DNA of 64,000 nucleotides from positions 2,382,001 to 2,446,000 of the forward strand of contig NZ_CP082333.1 in NCBI RefSeq assembly GCF_019890935.1. The letters run 5' to 3'. A model generated the notes under the pieces. The model searched no databases and was not told where the DNA came from. It saw only the letters and a list, made by a program, of their open reading frames with translations. The DNA comes from Exiguobacterium acetylicum (GTDB taxonomy: Bacteria; Bacillota; Bacilli; Exiguobacteriales; Exiguobacteriaceae). Positions 26,880-35,461 of this stretch are shown here, piece after piece (position 1 is the first letter of the stretch; each line of letters begins with the position of its first letter). The position numbers and the translations under genes were made by a program.

Positions 26880-27398
26880 TCATTCCTCTTCACCTAGATG
26901 AATCCGATAAACCGGCTCATATCGCGGTGAAACCTCTGGTCGTACTTCAAATAGAACGAGTTCACGAACAGTCCACTCTACTAATCGGATCGGACTCGTC
27001 TCCCATTCGGCTGCCTCAGCGCGCCACTTTTTCGCGATCGTGACATGCGGAACGAATGGTCTGGTCGAATTCGGATCAATCTGTTCCACTAATTGAAACA
27101 ATTCTTCCGATTCCGTTCCAAATCCTACGACACGTGGTCGTTCATCCCGACCGAACGTGATCAAACGATCGAATCGTAGCACGAACGGTTCCATCGTACG
27201 CGCGATCTGCTGTAACTGCTGTTTCCACGACTGCTGTTCTTTTTCCTCCAATGGACCGAAAAAACGAAGTGTTAGATGATACTCTTCTAATGTATAGACG
27301 TTACGAAAGTACTCAGGTAGCGATAACCGTTCAGCAAGATTCGCTAAATCTTTAGAAGGGATCGGCAAAGCAATGAAAAAGTGTCGTTCTTGTCTCAT
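26880..27398 (-). CDS. thpR: RNA 2',3'-cyclic phosphodiesterase (2H family)
   Basis: 172 residues from the ATG at 27398 with AAGGAG upstream. The two HxT/Sx catalytic motifs of the 2H superfamily are visible as YHLTLRFFG (about residue 38-46) and HVTIAKKW (about 123-130). It opens 2',3'-cyclic phosphates on RNA; older annotations call it 2'-5' RNA ligase (LigT). It corresponds to B. subtilis ytlP and sits tightly in a four-gene run from the MFS gene to amyX. Confidence 0.92.
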   Translation of the reverse strand: MRQERHFFIALPIPSKDLANLAERLSLPEYFRNVYTLEEYHLTLRFFGPLEEKEQQSWKQQLQQIARTMEPFVLRFDRLITFGRDERPRVVGFGTESEELFQLVEQIDPNSTRPFVPHVTIAKKWRAEAAEWETSPIRLVEWTVRELVLFEVRPEVSPRYEPVYRIHLGEEE

Positions 27399-27406
27399 CG
27401 TCGCGT

Positions 27407-28555
27407 TCACTCCTTCATACGACCACTGATACCATACAGAATCGCGCCTAGGATACTACTACTTGTATATACCCAAAAGACGATATAGATTGTACTCTTC
27501 TCGAGTACAAAACCACTCATCAGATTAAACAACGCTGTCGCGAGTCCCGTCGTCGTTGCCATATATGTACTGACGGCTGTTGCGACCATCGTCTCTGGAA
27601 CGAGCGATCGGACATAATCTAAGGCGACAGGGATCAACAGACCTACGATCATTCCTTGCATCGCAGATAATACCCACAGCATGACGATTGGAAGTTCTAA
27701 AGCAATCATTGCCGTCCGCGCAGCCGACAACAAGGAGACGAATACAAGAACCGGAATCGCTCCGAATCGTAATAACAGACGCGTCGCGATGCGCATGAAC
27801 GGAATTTCGCACAGAACGGCGACAAAGAATAATGTTCCGACGAGTGCCGTCGTCTCGCCACGAATCGTGACATAGCTGCCAAAGTAATAATTATTGGCGA
27901 AGATGGGTCCGAAAATCAAACTTCCCCCTGCTAGGAATAACAGGAAGCGTCGATTCGAAAAGAGCTGTTTTAACGGTACGGGTTGCTGATGTGAAACATG
28001 GACGCTGCCCGTCTCTTCAATACCAATCAGCACAAGGAAACCGAGAACCCATGCTGCGCCAGTTGCGTAAAAAATCAGATTTAGTCCGCCACCCTCAGTG
28101 ATTTGCCCAAGAACAAAAACAGCTAAAGCGAACCCTGCTGAGCCGAAAAGACGTAAAGCTCCGTAATCCACTTTACGCTTTCGTGTGTACTCGATCGCTA
28201 ATGTATCCACGAGCGGAATATGCGCACACTGGAACAACGCCCAGACACAAGAAATCAACAATAAAAGTAGATAAGCAGACGTCAGTAAGTAGCTGAGTGT
28301 AAAAATACCGGCAGCAAGCATCGCGACGAGCAAGAGTCGTTTCGGTTTCCCGAGTCGATCCGCTGCGATTCCCCAGACGGGTTGTAGGAAAATGGAGAGA
28401 ATCGGTCCAATCGCAACGATCGTTCCAATCTCTGAAGCCGACAGTCCGAACGCGTCGTTTGAGAAATAGAGTGCGAGATACGGAATGAGTGCTCCTTGTC
28501 CAAAGAAAATAAAGAAATATAAAGCTTGGAAATGATAGGTTTGACGATTTTTCAC
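27407..28555 (-). CDS. MFS transporter (MFS_1-like)
   Basis: 382 residues from a GTG at 28555 (AAAGGAAG upstream); longer in-frame starts would reach into pepV. Twelve hydrophobic helices are visible. The N-terminal QALYFFIFFGQGALIPYLALYF and the motif WGIAADRLGKPKR between helices 2 and 3 fit the LacY/NupG/HcaT-like branch. The substrate cannot be read from sequence. It overlaps or abuts thpR downstream, suggesting one transcript. A weak hairpin (28582-28604) lies between it and pepV. Confidence 0.85.
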   Translation of the reverse strand: MKNRQTYHFQALYFFIFFGQGALIPYLALYFSNDAFGLSASEIGTIVAIGPILSIFLQPVWGIAADRLGKPKRLLLVAMLAAGIFTLSYLLTSAYLLLLLISCVWALFQCAHIPLVDTLAIEYTRKRKVDYGALRLFGSAGFALAVFVLGQITEGGGLNLIFYATGAAWVLGFLVLIGIEETGSVHVSHQQPVPLKQLFSNRRFLLFLAGGSLIFGPIFANNYYFGSYVTIRGETTALVGTLFFVAVLCEIPFMRIATRLLLRFGAIPVLVFVSLLSAARTAMIALELPIVMLWVLSAMQGMIVGLLIPVALDYVRSLVPETMVATAVSTYMATTTGLATALFNLMSGFVLEKSTIYIVFWVYTSSSILGAILYGISGRMKE

Positions 28556-28614
28556 ACGGAACTTCCTTTCAAGAAGCAATCCCCCCATCTTTACGATGCG
28601 GGGATCATCAATCA

Positions 28615-30012
28615 TTATTTTGCGAGCTCATAAATCGCTTCTGCATAGATTGCGACAGCAAGCAATAGTTCATCAAAATCAACATATTCATCGACTTGGT
28701 GAGCAACTTCAGGACCACCCGGGAAGACTGGACCAAACGCAACTCCCGCCGTCAACGAACGCGCATATGTGCCGCCACCAATTGCTATCAGATCAGCTGA
28801 TTGGTTCGTGTGGCGCTCATAAACGGCGCTTAGCGTCTTGATCAATTCATGGTTTGGATCGACATGGTGCGGTGTCATATGCGTCCGCGTCTGCAATTCA
28901 AAACCATATCCTGCCGCGGCTTCCTTGATGATTTGCAGACGTTCCGTAAAGTCTGCTGTATACGGGTAACGGATATTGATCGATGCCGTTCCTTGCTCTT
29001 CAGCGTAACGGAATACACCGCCATTGATCGTTAAGTCACCTGTCTCGTCTGAAGCAGCGACACCGATCGCTACACCGCGAGAATCCCGGAACATATGCGT
29101 TACGAGTTGAATGTAACGACGACCGTTATAATCCAAATGAAGCGTATTGAGGAAACGCGCCAAATGTAAAGCGGCATTTTTACCATTGTCCGGCTCCATC
29201 GCATGGGCTGCGACACCATTGACATCAAGTACGAGACCTTCCGTTTCTTGCTTGACTGTTCCCGTCAAACCTTGTTCTTCAAGATAACCATGGAAATCCG
29301 TCTCAAGCGTTCCTACTTCGACGACACGAAGAAGCGCTTGGGCATGACCTGGAACCATGTTCGGACGTTCGCCACCTTCAAAACGAACGAGATGGTAGCC
29401 TGTATCAGATGCTTGCGCTGGTTTACCTTGAATCAATAACCCATCATAGAGTCCTTTTTCCGCATTGATGATCGGGAAGTCGGCATCTGGTGCAAAACCG
29501 AGTGTTGGCATCTCTTCATGTTTGAAGTAATGATTGACACAACGCCATTCACTCTCCTCATCCCCTCCTGCAATCAGACGGATGCGCTTCGAGAGTGGTA
29601 AGCCAAGTTCTTTGACGATTTTCAAAGCGTAATAAGCTGCCATCGTCGGTCCTTTATCATCAATTGCTCCACGCGCATACAGTTTTCCATCTACAAGCGT
29701 CGGGTTGAATGGACCGTATGTCCAGTGATCGCCACCAGCTGGTACGACGTCTAAGTGACAAAGAATACCGAGTAACTCTTCCCCTTGACCATACTCCAAA
29801 TGTCCTGCATACCCATCGACATTTTTTGACGTGAACCCATCGCGTTCCCCTGTCGCGAGCATCCAATCGAGGGCACGTTTGACTTCATGACCAAACGGCG
29901 CGCCCTCTTCGATCGTGGATTCGTCGAGTACACTCGGAATCCGTAATAGTTCTTTTAAATCTTCTAATAAGTCCTCGCGACGTGCGAGTACTTCCTCTTT
30001 CCAATTCACCAT
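28615..30012 (-). CDS. pepV: Dipeptidase PepV (M20 family)
   Basis: 465 residues from the ATG at 30012 (AAGGAGC eight bases upstream). M20 two-zinc motifs are visible: GILCHLDVVPAG (His, Asp), ARGAIDDKGP (bridging Asp), AGGDEESEW (catalytic Glu) and FAPDADFPI. It cleaves Xaa-His and other dipeptides and small peptides in the cytosol. It matches B. subtilis ytjP in sequence style and in divergence from ytzE. Confidence 0.94.
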   Translation of the reverse strand: MVNWKEEVLARREDLLEDLKELLRIPSVLDESTIEEGAPFGHEVKRALDWMLATGERDGFTSKNVDGYAGHLEYGQGEELLGILCHLDVVPAGGDHWTYGPFNPTLVDGKLYARGAIDDKGPTMAAYYALKIVKELGLPLSKRIRLIAGGDEESEWRCVNHYFKHEEMPTLGFAPDADFPIINAEKGLYDGLLIQGKPAQASDTGYHLVRFEGGERPNMVPGHAQALLRVVEVGTLETDFHGYLEEQGLTGTVKQETEGLVLDVNGVAAHAMEPDNGKNAALHLARFLNTLHLDYNGRRYIQLVTHMFRDSRGVAIGVAASDETGDLTINGGVFRYAEEQGTASINIRYPYTADFTERLQIIKEAAAGYGFELQTRTHMTPHHVDPNHELIKTLSAVYERHTNQSADLIAIGGGTYARSLTAGVAFGPVFPGGPEVAHQVDEYVDFDELLLAVAIYAEAIYELAK

Positions 30013-30030
30013 CTGATTTCGCTCCTTCAT

Positions 30031-30300
30031 TACGGGTTTTGGATTCGTTTCCTATACACCTTCCTAGTATAGCGAATATTCGTTCAGATACGAACATCCA
30101 AATTCTGTTTTCTTTTTTATTTATTGAAATGACGAACATTAATCTGAAATAAAACCCTAATCATCGACTTTACAAACTATTTGAATATGTTTTTTATGAA
30201 AACGTTCGGTTAAATTACTTGCATTTTAATATCAAAACGTTATACTAAAGGCGAAACAACTGGATATTGCATTGTCTTTTGTCACCCGAAGCTTTAGAAC
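30031..30300. other. pepV-ytzE intergenic region
   Basis: No coding frame with a ribosome site was found. On the minus strand TATACT at about 30072-30077 with TTCGTA 17 bp upstream may serve pepV. A perfect palindrome CGAATATTCG lies beside it. Two cre-like TCAAAACG/TGAAAACG sequences occur at about 30197 and 30232 but match the consensus at only about 11 of 14 positions. Confidence 0.4.
30219..30246 (+). promoter_or_regulatory. ytzE promoter
   Basis: TTGCAT (30219-30224), 16 bp, TATACT (30241-30246), about 87 bp before the ytzE start. Confidence 0.55.
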
Positions 30301-30333
30301 ACTATTCTATCCATTGGGGGAGTGGTTATACCA

Positions 30334-30552
30334 ATGAAAGATTCTACAGACCGTATGTTGACCCGGATTAAATCGATCTATCTCTACATCCAAGAGAACG
30401 GAGCTACTACGACAGCAGAGTTGGTTGAAGAGTTTGGCATCACTTCAAGGACCGTCCAGCGGGATTTGAACGTGCTCGAATACAACAATCTCATTGTGAG
30501 CCCTCGACGCGGTACATGGACGTCGAGTAAGAAACAAAAGCAAGCGGGTTGA
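30334..30552 (+). CDS. ytzE: Small DeoR-type helix-turn-helix protein (YtzE)
   Basis: 72 residues from the ATG at 30334 after GGGGGAG. It consists almost wholly of a DeoR-family winged helix (RIKSIYLYIQENG ... FGITSRTVQRDLNVLE), with no effector-binding domain. It probably binds DNA. B. subtilis ytzE is equally short and also lies next to ytjP (pepV), so this is not a truncation. Target genes are unknown. A terminator follows. Confidence 0.88.
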   Translation: MKDSTDRMLTRIKSIYLYIQENGATTTAELVEEFGITSRTVQRDLNVLEYNNLIVSPRRGTWTSSKKQKQAG

Positions 30553-30581
30553 TCCACTGTTTCACTATGTATATCTTTCGA

Positions 30582-30608
30582 TGACGCGATTCTTCGCGTC
30601 TTTTTTTG
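30582..30608 (+). terminator. ytzE terminator
   Basis: GACGCGA-TTCT-TCGCGTC followed by TTTTTTT. Confidence 0.85.
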
Positions 30609-30660
30609 TTATCTTTTTTAAAACGTGGGGTATAGCTATTGGGAGAAGGAGATGATAAGA

Positions 30661-31293
30661 ATGAATATTTTAATCATTGGAGCAAACGGAACAACGGGAC
30701 GCAAAATGGTCGAATTGATCGCTAAACAAGGAGATCATCAAGCGATCGCTGTCGTACGGGAAGAAAATCAAATCAACGATTTGATTGCACTCGGTGCATC
30801 TGAAGTCAGACTTGGGGATTTGACGAAGGATGTCAGTGGCGTCGTCAGTAACGCGGACGTCGTCATCTTTGCAGCGGGTGCAGGTGGCGCATCGGACGAA
30901 TTGACACGTGCCGTCGATCAGGAAGGTGCGATCAAAGTCATCGATGCAGCAAAAGCCAACGGAATCGATCGTTTTCTGATGCTCAGTTCAGTCGGTACGG
31001 AAGAACCGAAAGGCGAACTAAAAGTATATCTCGAATCGAAAGCAGCAGCAGACGCTCACCTAAAAGAAAGCGGAATCGACTATACGATCGTCCGTCCTGG
31101 TCCACTCAGCTACGATGACCCAGCAGGTACTGTTGAAACGAAAGAGCATTTTGATTCGTACGAAGATCGTAAGGTGTCTCGTGACGATGTGGCAGCACTG
31201 TTCGTTCACTTGATTGATCACCCGACACAGTCTCGTGTATTCGAAGTACTCAGCGGTCCTTATCCGATCGCAGAAGCACTACGTAACCAATAA
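30661..31293 (+). CDS. NAD(P)-binding atypical SDR protein
   Basis: 210 residues from the ATG at 30661 (AAGGAG eleven bases upstream). The dinucleotide-binding loop ILIIGANGTTGRKMV is at the N-terminus, with LMLSSVGTEEP and YTIVRPGPLSYDDPAG further on, as in the SDR_a5/YhfK-type NAD(P)H-binding family. The classical YxxxK catalytic pair is not obvious; the segment VYLESKAAADAHL offers a Y-x3-SK variant. Function unknown. Monocistronic, followed by a structured repeat. Confidence 0.85.
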   Translation: MNILIIGANGTTGRKMVELIAKQGDHQAIAVVREENQINDLIALGASEVRLGDLTKDVSGVVSNADVVIFAAGAGGASDELTRAVDQEGAIKVIDAAKANGIDRFLMLSSVGTEEPKGELKVYLESKAAADAHLKESGIDYTIVRPGPLSYDDPAGTVETKEHFDSYEDRKVSRDDVAALFVHLIDHPTQSRVFEVLSGPYPIAEALRNQ

Positions 31294-31307
31294 TTGAATT
31301 CCACAAT

Positions 31308-31559
31308 AAAAAAGGGGCTGACTCAAAAGTCAGTTTCCACAAGGATAAGGGTGGCAGAATAATGATCTGCCACCCTTATCTCATAACAAAAAGAATGACG
31401 CGTTTCACGCCACTCCTACAGGAAAAAGCGCATTTATGCGCTGTCAGAGACAAACAAGACCCGCTTTCCTGCCTGAATAAGGCAGGAAAAACTGGCTTGT
31501 GTCTCGCCTGAGGAAAGGGTATGAAAAAACGCGTCATTCTTTTTTGAGTCAACCTCTTT
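31308..31559. repeat. Nested-hairpin repeat element of about 250 bp
   Basis: Outer imperfect inverted repeats (31308-31327 and 31540-31559, sharing GACTCAAAA/TTTTGAGTC) enclose three features. The first is a perfect 15-bp stem-loop (31344-31380). The second is a perfect 18-bp inverted repeat starting AAAAAGAATGACGCG (31388-31405 with 31527-31544). Inside that pair lie further hairpins at 31428-31441 and 31465-31489. It contains no gene. It shares the ACTCCTRCRGGAAAAA and GGCTTGT...GAGGAAAG blocks with the element at 54148-54268, so the two are probably copies of one dispersed family. It may also terminate transcription from both sides. Confidence 0.75.
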
Positions 31560-31567
31560 CGTCTTGC

Positions 31568-32287
31568 TTATTCAGGTTGCCAATCAAACAAGGATAATTC
31601 ATCCGGTGTCAGTTCCCGGTAGTCTCCGAGTGCAAGTGCCGGATCAAGCTCCAAGCGACCAATCGAACGCCGTTTCAAGAATGTGACCTCTTTACCGAGG
31701 GCAAGCATCATCCGTTTGACTTGATGGAACTTCCCTTCCGTGATCGTCAATTCAAGCGTTGAATCTGTTTCTGTCGTCGATAAGATAACGAGTTTTCCTG
31801 GCTTTGCCTGATAACCGTCTTCTAAGGTGACGCCTGCCGCAATTGCCTCGACGTCTTCTTGCGTCAATACACCTGTCACTTCCGCGTAATACGTTTTTTC
31901 GACGTGTTTCTTCGGAGACATCAAGGCATGATTGAACGCTCCATCGTTTGTCAGTAACAATAAGCCTTCAGTATCCTTATCAAGTCGTCCGACCGGAAAC
32001 GGTTTGAAATACGTCACGTCTTCAAACAACAGATCAATGACGGTCTCATCTCGTTTATCCTCCGTCGCACTAATAACACCAGGTGGTTTATTCATCATCA
32101 AGTAGATGTATTTTTGATATGTGACCGGTTCGCCGTACATCAGAACCTGTTGCGTCTCGACATCGACATGTTGTTTCGGATCACGTACGATCTCACCATC
32201 GACTTGAATTGCCCCTGCCTTGAGCAAAAGTTTTACTTCTTTTCGGGAGCCTGCCCCCATGTTGGATAATAGTTTATCTAGACGCAT
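31568..32287 (-). CDS. RsuA/RluB-type pseudouridine synthase (YtzG-like)
   Basis: 239 residues. An N-terminal S4 RNA-binding domain (MRLDKLLSNMGAGSRKEVK, about 1-60) is followed by a pseudouridine synthase domain with the catalytic motif PVGRLDKDTEGLLLLTNDG. This arrangement fits small-subunit 16S rRNA U516 synthase RsuA or a close relative. Its start overlaps the end of the flippase gene upstream by 14 bp, so the two are translationally coupled, as in B. subtilis ytgP-ytzG. Confidence 0.9.
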   Translation of the reverse strand: MRLDKLLSNMGAGSRKEVKLLLKAGAIQVDGEIVRDPKQHVDVETQQVLMYGEPVTYQKYIYLMMNKPPGVISATEDKRDETVIDLLFEDVTYFKPFPVGRLDKDTEGLLLLTNDGAFNHALMSPKKHVEKTYYAEVTGVLTQEDVEAIAAGVTLEDGYQAKPGKLVILSTTETDSTLELTITEGKFHQVKRMMLALGKEVTFLKRRSIGRLELDPALALGDYRELTPDELSLFDWQPE

Positions 32288-33938
32288 GACCTCGTCCTCG
32301 TTTCAATGAAATTTTACGTCCTAATACGACTTCTGCTAATCCACTCCAAATCGAGAGTCCAGCGAAAATCACGATTCCAACTGCCGCACCAATGATCAGG
32401 ATCAACAGAGATGCCCATGTCGTCTCTGGTAAGAAGGACACCATTCCCCACTTCACGAGTGCAACACCTGCTCCCATCAATGCACTGATGATTAGAATCA
32501 ATGATGTCCGGCGCAAGACGGTACTGAATGGGAACTTCACCGTTTGTGTGATCCGGAAGAACATCAATCCCGTCGCAACGAGATAACCGATGATCGTCGC
32601 ATAACCAGCACCCGTTCCATCACCCGTCAAATGAATCAACGGCGCGTTCAAGAGATACTTAGCAAGTAGTCCAGCAAGTGTTGCGATGATCGTGAAGTAC
32701 TGACGGTTAATCCCTTGAAGGACGGCTGCCGTAACAGAATACAAGGCAAGGAACAACGCACTCGGCGCATAACTTAACAGATAGACCCAGGCCGCTTGAT
32801 CTTTCGGGAAGAGCACATGGAACGTTTCTTCACTGAGGAGAATCATCCCGACGACTGCCGGAATCGTCACGAAGAAGACGAGTTGATAAATCTGTGAGAT
32901 TTGAGCCCGTACTTTCCGCATATCCCCTTGTGTAAAGGATGCGGTCAACAGTGGAGTCGCAGATAACGACAATCCTGTTGCGACCGACACCGGAATCAAG
33001 ACGATCTTATGACTATCCGCAATCAGATAGGCAGTCGCGTTTCCGGCCGCTTCGAGCGTGTAACCGATACTTTGTAATGCGGCGTTCATCGTATTCTGGT
33101 CGATGACTTGGTAAAGCGGTGTCGAAAGACCGACCATGACGATTGGAATCGCATACGTCAATAATTCCTTATACAAATCCGTTAACGGGCGATCCGGCGA
33201 ACGGACGGTTTGAGTAGCACGTAGTTCCTGCAAGCCGCTGGCACGTTTGCGGAAATAATAGATCAGAACCGCGACACTACCGATTGCACCAATGAATGCA
33301 CTGAACGTTGCAATCGTTGCGGCAAATGCTGCACCTGAATCAAAGATATAGATCGCGATGCTGACTCCTGCAAGCAGGAAGATGATCCGGACGATTTGTT
33401 CCAAGATTTGCGAAATCGCTGTTGGTCCCATCGATTGATACCCTTGGAAGTAACCTCGGGTCATACTCATCGGTGGAATTAAGAGTAAAGCGAAACTCAC
33501 GCCACGAATCGTCATCGTGACGGCATCAACGTAGGCTGCTGAATCAACGTCACCACCCGGAATGGCACGGTGTGCTAAATACGGTGCGAGAAAGAATAAA
33601 GCGAGGAAGGAAACAATCCCGGTCAAGGACATGATTTTCAGACCAGACCGATATAATCGTTCACTCGTATCATACTCTCCTAATGCATTGTATTTGGCGA
33701 CGAATTTCGAGACAGCGACAGGAATCCCCGCTGTCGCGAGTCCGATCATGATCGCATAATAGTTGTAGGCATAGGTATAGAACATGATGCCTGTCGCGCC
33801 GACCATGAACTGAAATGGAAAGAGATAAATCAAACCCAGTGCGCGGGAAATCAGTGACGCACCGGACAGGAGCATCGTTCCACGAACGAATCCTGAATTG
33901 CCGGAAGAAGTAGACTGCTTATTACTGACTGTGGACAT
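32274..33938 (-). CDS. murJ: YtgP/MurJ-type lipid II flippase
   Basis: 554 residues from the ATG at 33938 (GAGGGATG eight bases upstream). A polysaccharide-export MOP superfamily protein with about 14 transmembrane helices. The N-terminal GTMLLSGASLISRALGLIY and the paired GIPVAVSKFVA pattern match B. subtilis YtgP, shown there to act redundantly with Amj as a lipid II flippase. Placed on the same transcript as the pseudouridine synthase. The exact function here is inferred from family and position. Confidence 0.85.
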   Translation of the reverse strand: MSTVSNKQSTSSGNSGFVRGTMLLSGASLISRALGLIYLFPFQFMVGATGIMFYTYAYNYYAIMIGLATAGIPVAVSKFVAKYNALGEYDTSERLYRSGLKIMSLTGIVSFLALFFLAPYLAHRAIPGGDVDSAAYVDAVTMTIRGVSFALLLIPPMSMTRGYFQGYQSMGPTAISQILEQIVRIIFLLAGVSIAIYIFDSGAAFAATIATFSAFIGAIGSVAVLIYYFRKRASGLQELRATQTVRSPDRPLTDLYKELLTYAIPIVMVGLSTPLYQVIDQNTMNAALQSIGYTLEAAGNATAYLIADSHKIVLIPVSVATGLSLSATPLLTASFTQGDMRKVRAQISQIYQLVFFVTIPAVVGMILLSEETFHVLFPKDQAAWVYLLSYAPSALFLALYSVTAAVLQGINRQYFTIIATLAGLLAKYLLNAPLIHLTGDGTGAGYATIIGYLVATGLMFFRITQTVKFPFSTVLRRTSLILIISALMGAGVALVKWGMVSFLPETTWASLLILIIGAAVGIVIFAGLSIWSGLAEVVLGRKISLKRGRGHASR

Positions 33939-34130
33939 GGTAACATCCCTCACGCTTTCTAATTTTTAAACTCGACACTCTGATCGTGACTGTCTCATTA
34001 TACAAGTTCTCTCGTACACAATTGCAAATCATTATACCGCTGTCTATCTTGAATTGAAAGAGACGGTTTGTTTACAGTCGCAACTTCTGCTAAAGTGAAA
34101 CAAGCAGAATTCTATGAATGAGGTGACCTT

Positions 34131-35402
34131 ATGTACGATGTAATCGTAATCGGAGGCGGACCGAGCGGCTTGATGGCAACGCTCGCCTCTTTACAGGCTG
34201 GAGCTCGAACACTCCTGCTCGATAAAGGAAATAAATTAGGTCGGAAGCTTGCGATCTCTGGCGGCGGACGTTGTAACGTCACGAACCGAAAACCACTCGA
34301 CGAACTCGTCCAGTCGATTCCAGGAAACGGACGTTTCCTTTATAGTGCCTTTTCTCAATTCAATAATGAATCAATCATCGAACTCTTCGAAGGGTTTGGT
34401 GTCGCCCTCAAAGAAGAGGACAATGGACGGATGTTTCCTGTCTCGGATAAAGCAGCAGATGTCGTCCGTGTATTGATTGATCAAATCCGCGCGCATGGTG
34501 CCGAGATTCAAACAGACGCACAGGTCGCTACGCTCGACTTCCATCCAGACGGTTCTTTTGCTGCAGTCATCTTAGAGAACGGCATGCGTCTTGAAGCAAA
34601 AAGTTGCATCGTTGCAGTCGGCGGACAATCCGTTCCACATACCGGTTCGACAGGTGACGGCTATCCATGGGCTGAAAAAGCGGGTCATACGATCACGGAG
34701 CTCTTCCCAACTGAAGTTCCGATTTTGTTAGGTGATACGTTCATTCATGAAAAAACATTACAAGGGCTGTCGCTACGTGACGTCGCCTTAACGGTCCACG
34801 GCAAAAAAGATAAAGCAATCAAAACACACACGGGTGACTTACTCTTTACCCACTTCGGTTTAAGCGGTCCGATTGCTTTACGCTGTAGCCAGTACACGAT
34901 CAAGGAGCGTAAACGTTCAAAGGAGACGATCGTCCATTTATCAATCGATCTCTTCCCGGACGAATCACTCGGTGCGTTAACAGAACGCTTCCAAGCCGCG
35001 CTTGCAGCCAATCCCAAGAAAACGGTACGCAATGCCCTCCGCGGCTTCGTGCCGGAACGTCTGCTTGAACTTCTATTTGCTCAAATCGGCTTTGGCGATG
35101 AAGTCTGCACACAAGTCAAGAAACAGGACTGGACGGACTTCTTGCAAAAATTAAAGCGATTCCCACTTAAAGCAACGGGAACGCTCGACTTTGATAAAGC
35201 TTTCGTCACGGGTGGTGGCGTCTCAATCAAAGAGATTGATCCAAAGACGATGATGTCGAAAAAAGCGGAGCGGTTATTCTTTGCCGGGGAGATTCTTGAT
35301 ATCCATGGCTATACAGGTGGTTACAACATCACAGCTGCATTCGTGACGGGTCATTGCGCCGGTAGTCACGCCGCAGAGATGGCACGTGATACTGTCTTTT
35401 AA
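34131..35402 (+). CDS. ytfP: HI0933/BaiN-type flavoprotein (YtfP)
   Basis: 423 residues. An N-terminal FAD-binding Rossmann motif VIVIGGGPSGLMATLASLQAG (residues 4-24) is followed by GRKLAISGGGRCNVTN, diagnostic of the family. The C-terminal GEILDIHGYTGGYNITAAFVTG closes the FAD site. These are predicted NAD(P)H-dependent oxidoreductases of largely unknown substrate (BaiN-related). It is divergent from the flippase gene, as in B. subtilis. Terminated by a clear hairpin. Confidence 0.9.
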   Translation: MYDVIVIGGGPSGLMATLASLQAGARTLLLDKGNKLGRKLAISGGGRCNVTNRKPLDELVQSIPGNGRFLYSAFSQFNNESIIELFEGFGVALKEEDNGRMFPVSDKAADVVRVLIDQIRAHGAEIQTDAQVATLDFHPDGSFAAVILENGMRLEAKSCIVAVGGQSVPHTGSTGDGYPWAEKAGHTITELFPTEVPILLGDTFIHEKTLQGLSLRDVALTVHGKKDKAIKTHTGDLLFTHFGLSGPIALRCSQYTIKERKRSKETIVHLSIDLFPDESLGALTERFQAALAANPKKTVRNALRGFVPERLLELLFAQIGFGDEVCTQVKKQDWTDFLQKLKRFPLKATGTLDFDKAFVTGGGVSIKEIDPKTMMSKKAERLFFAGEILDIHGYTGGYNITAAFVTGHCAGSHAAEMARDTVF

Positions 35403-35408
35403 TATGAA

Positions 35409-35450
35409 CAAGACCCGATTCTTCTGCTCAACAGAGGAATCGGGTCTTAT
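35409..35450. terminator. Terminator after ytfP
   Basis: AAGACCCGATTCtTCTG...CAGAgGAATCGGGTCTTATT. Confidence 0.8.
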
Positions 35451-35461
35451 TATGTCAGGAT

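Noticed and set aside
30050-30100. Possible LexA/DinR box at the pepV promoter (GTTCG...GAACG and CGAATATTCG)
   Set aside because: The half-sites are in the wrong order for CGAAC-N4-GTTCG, and the palindrome lacks the fixed C and G positions.
31308-31559. Reading the 250-bp element as a plain terminator between the SDR gene and the pseudouridine synthase gene
   Set aside because: It is far larger and more elaborate than a terminator and shares blocks with a second locus.
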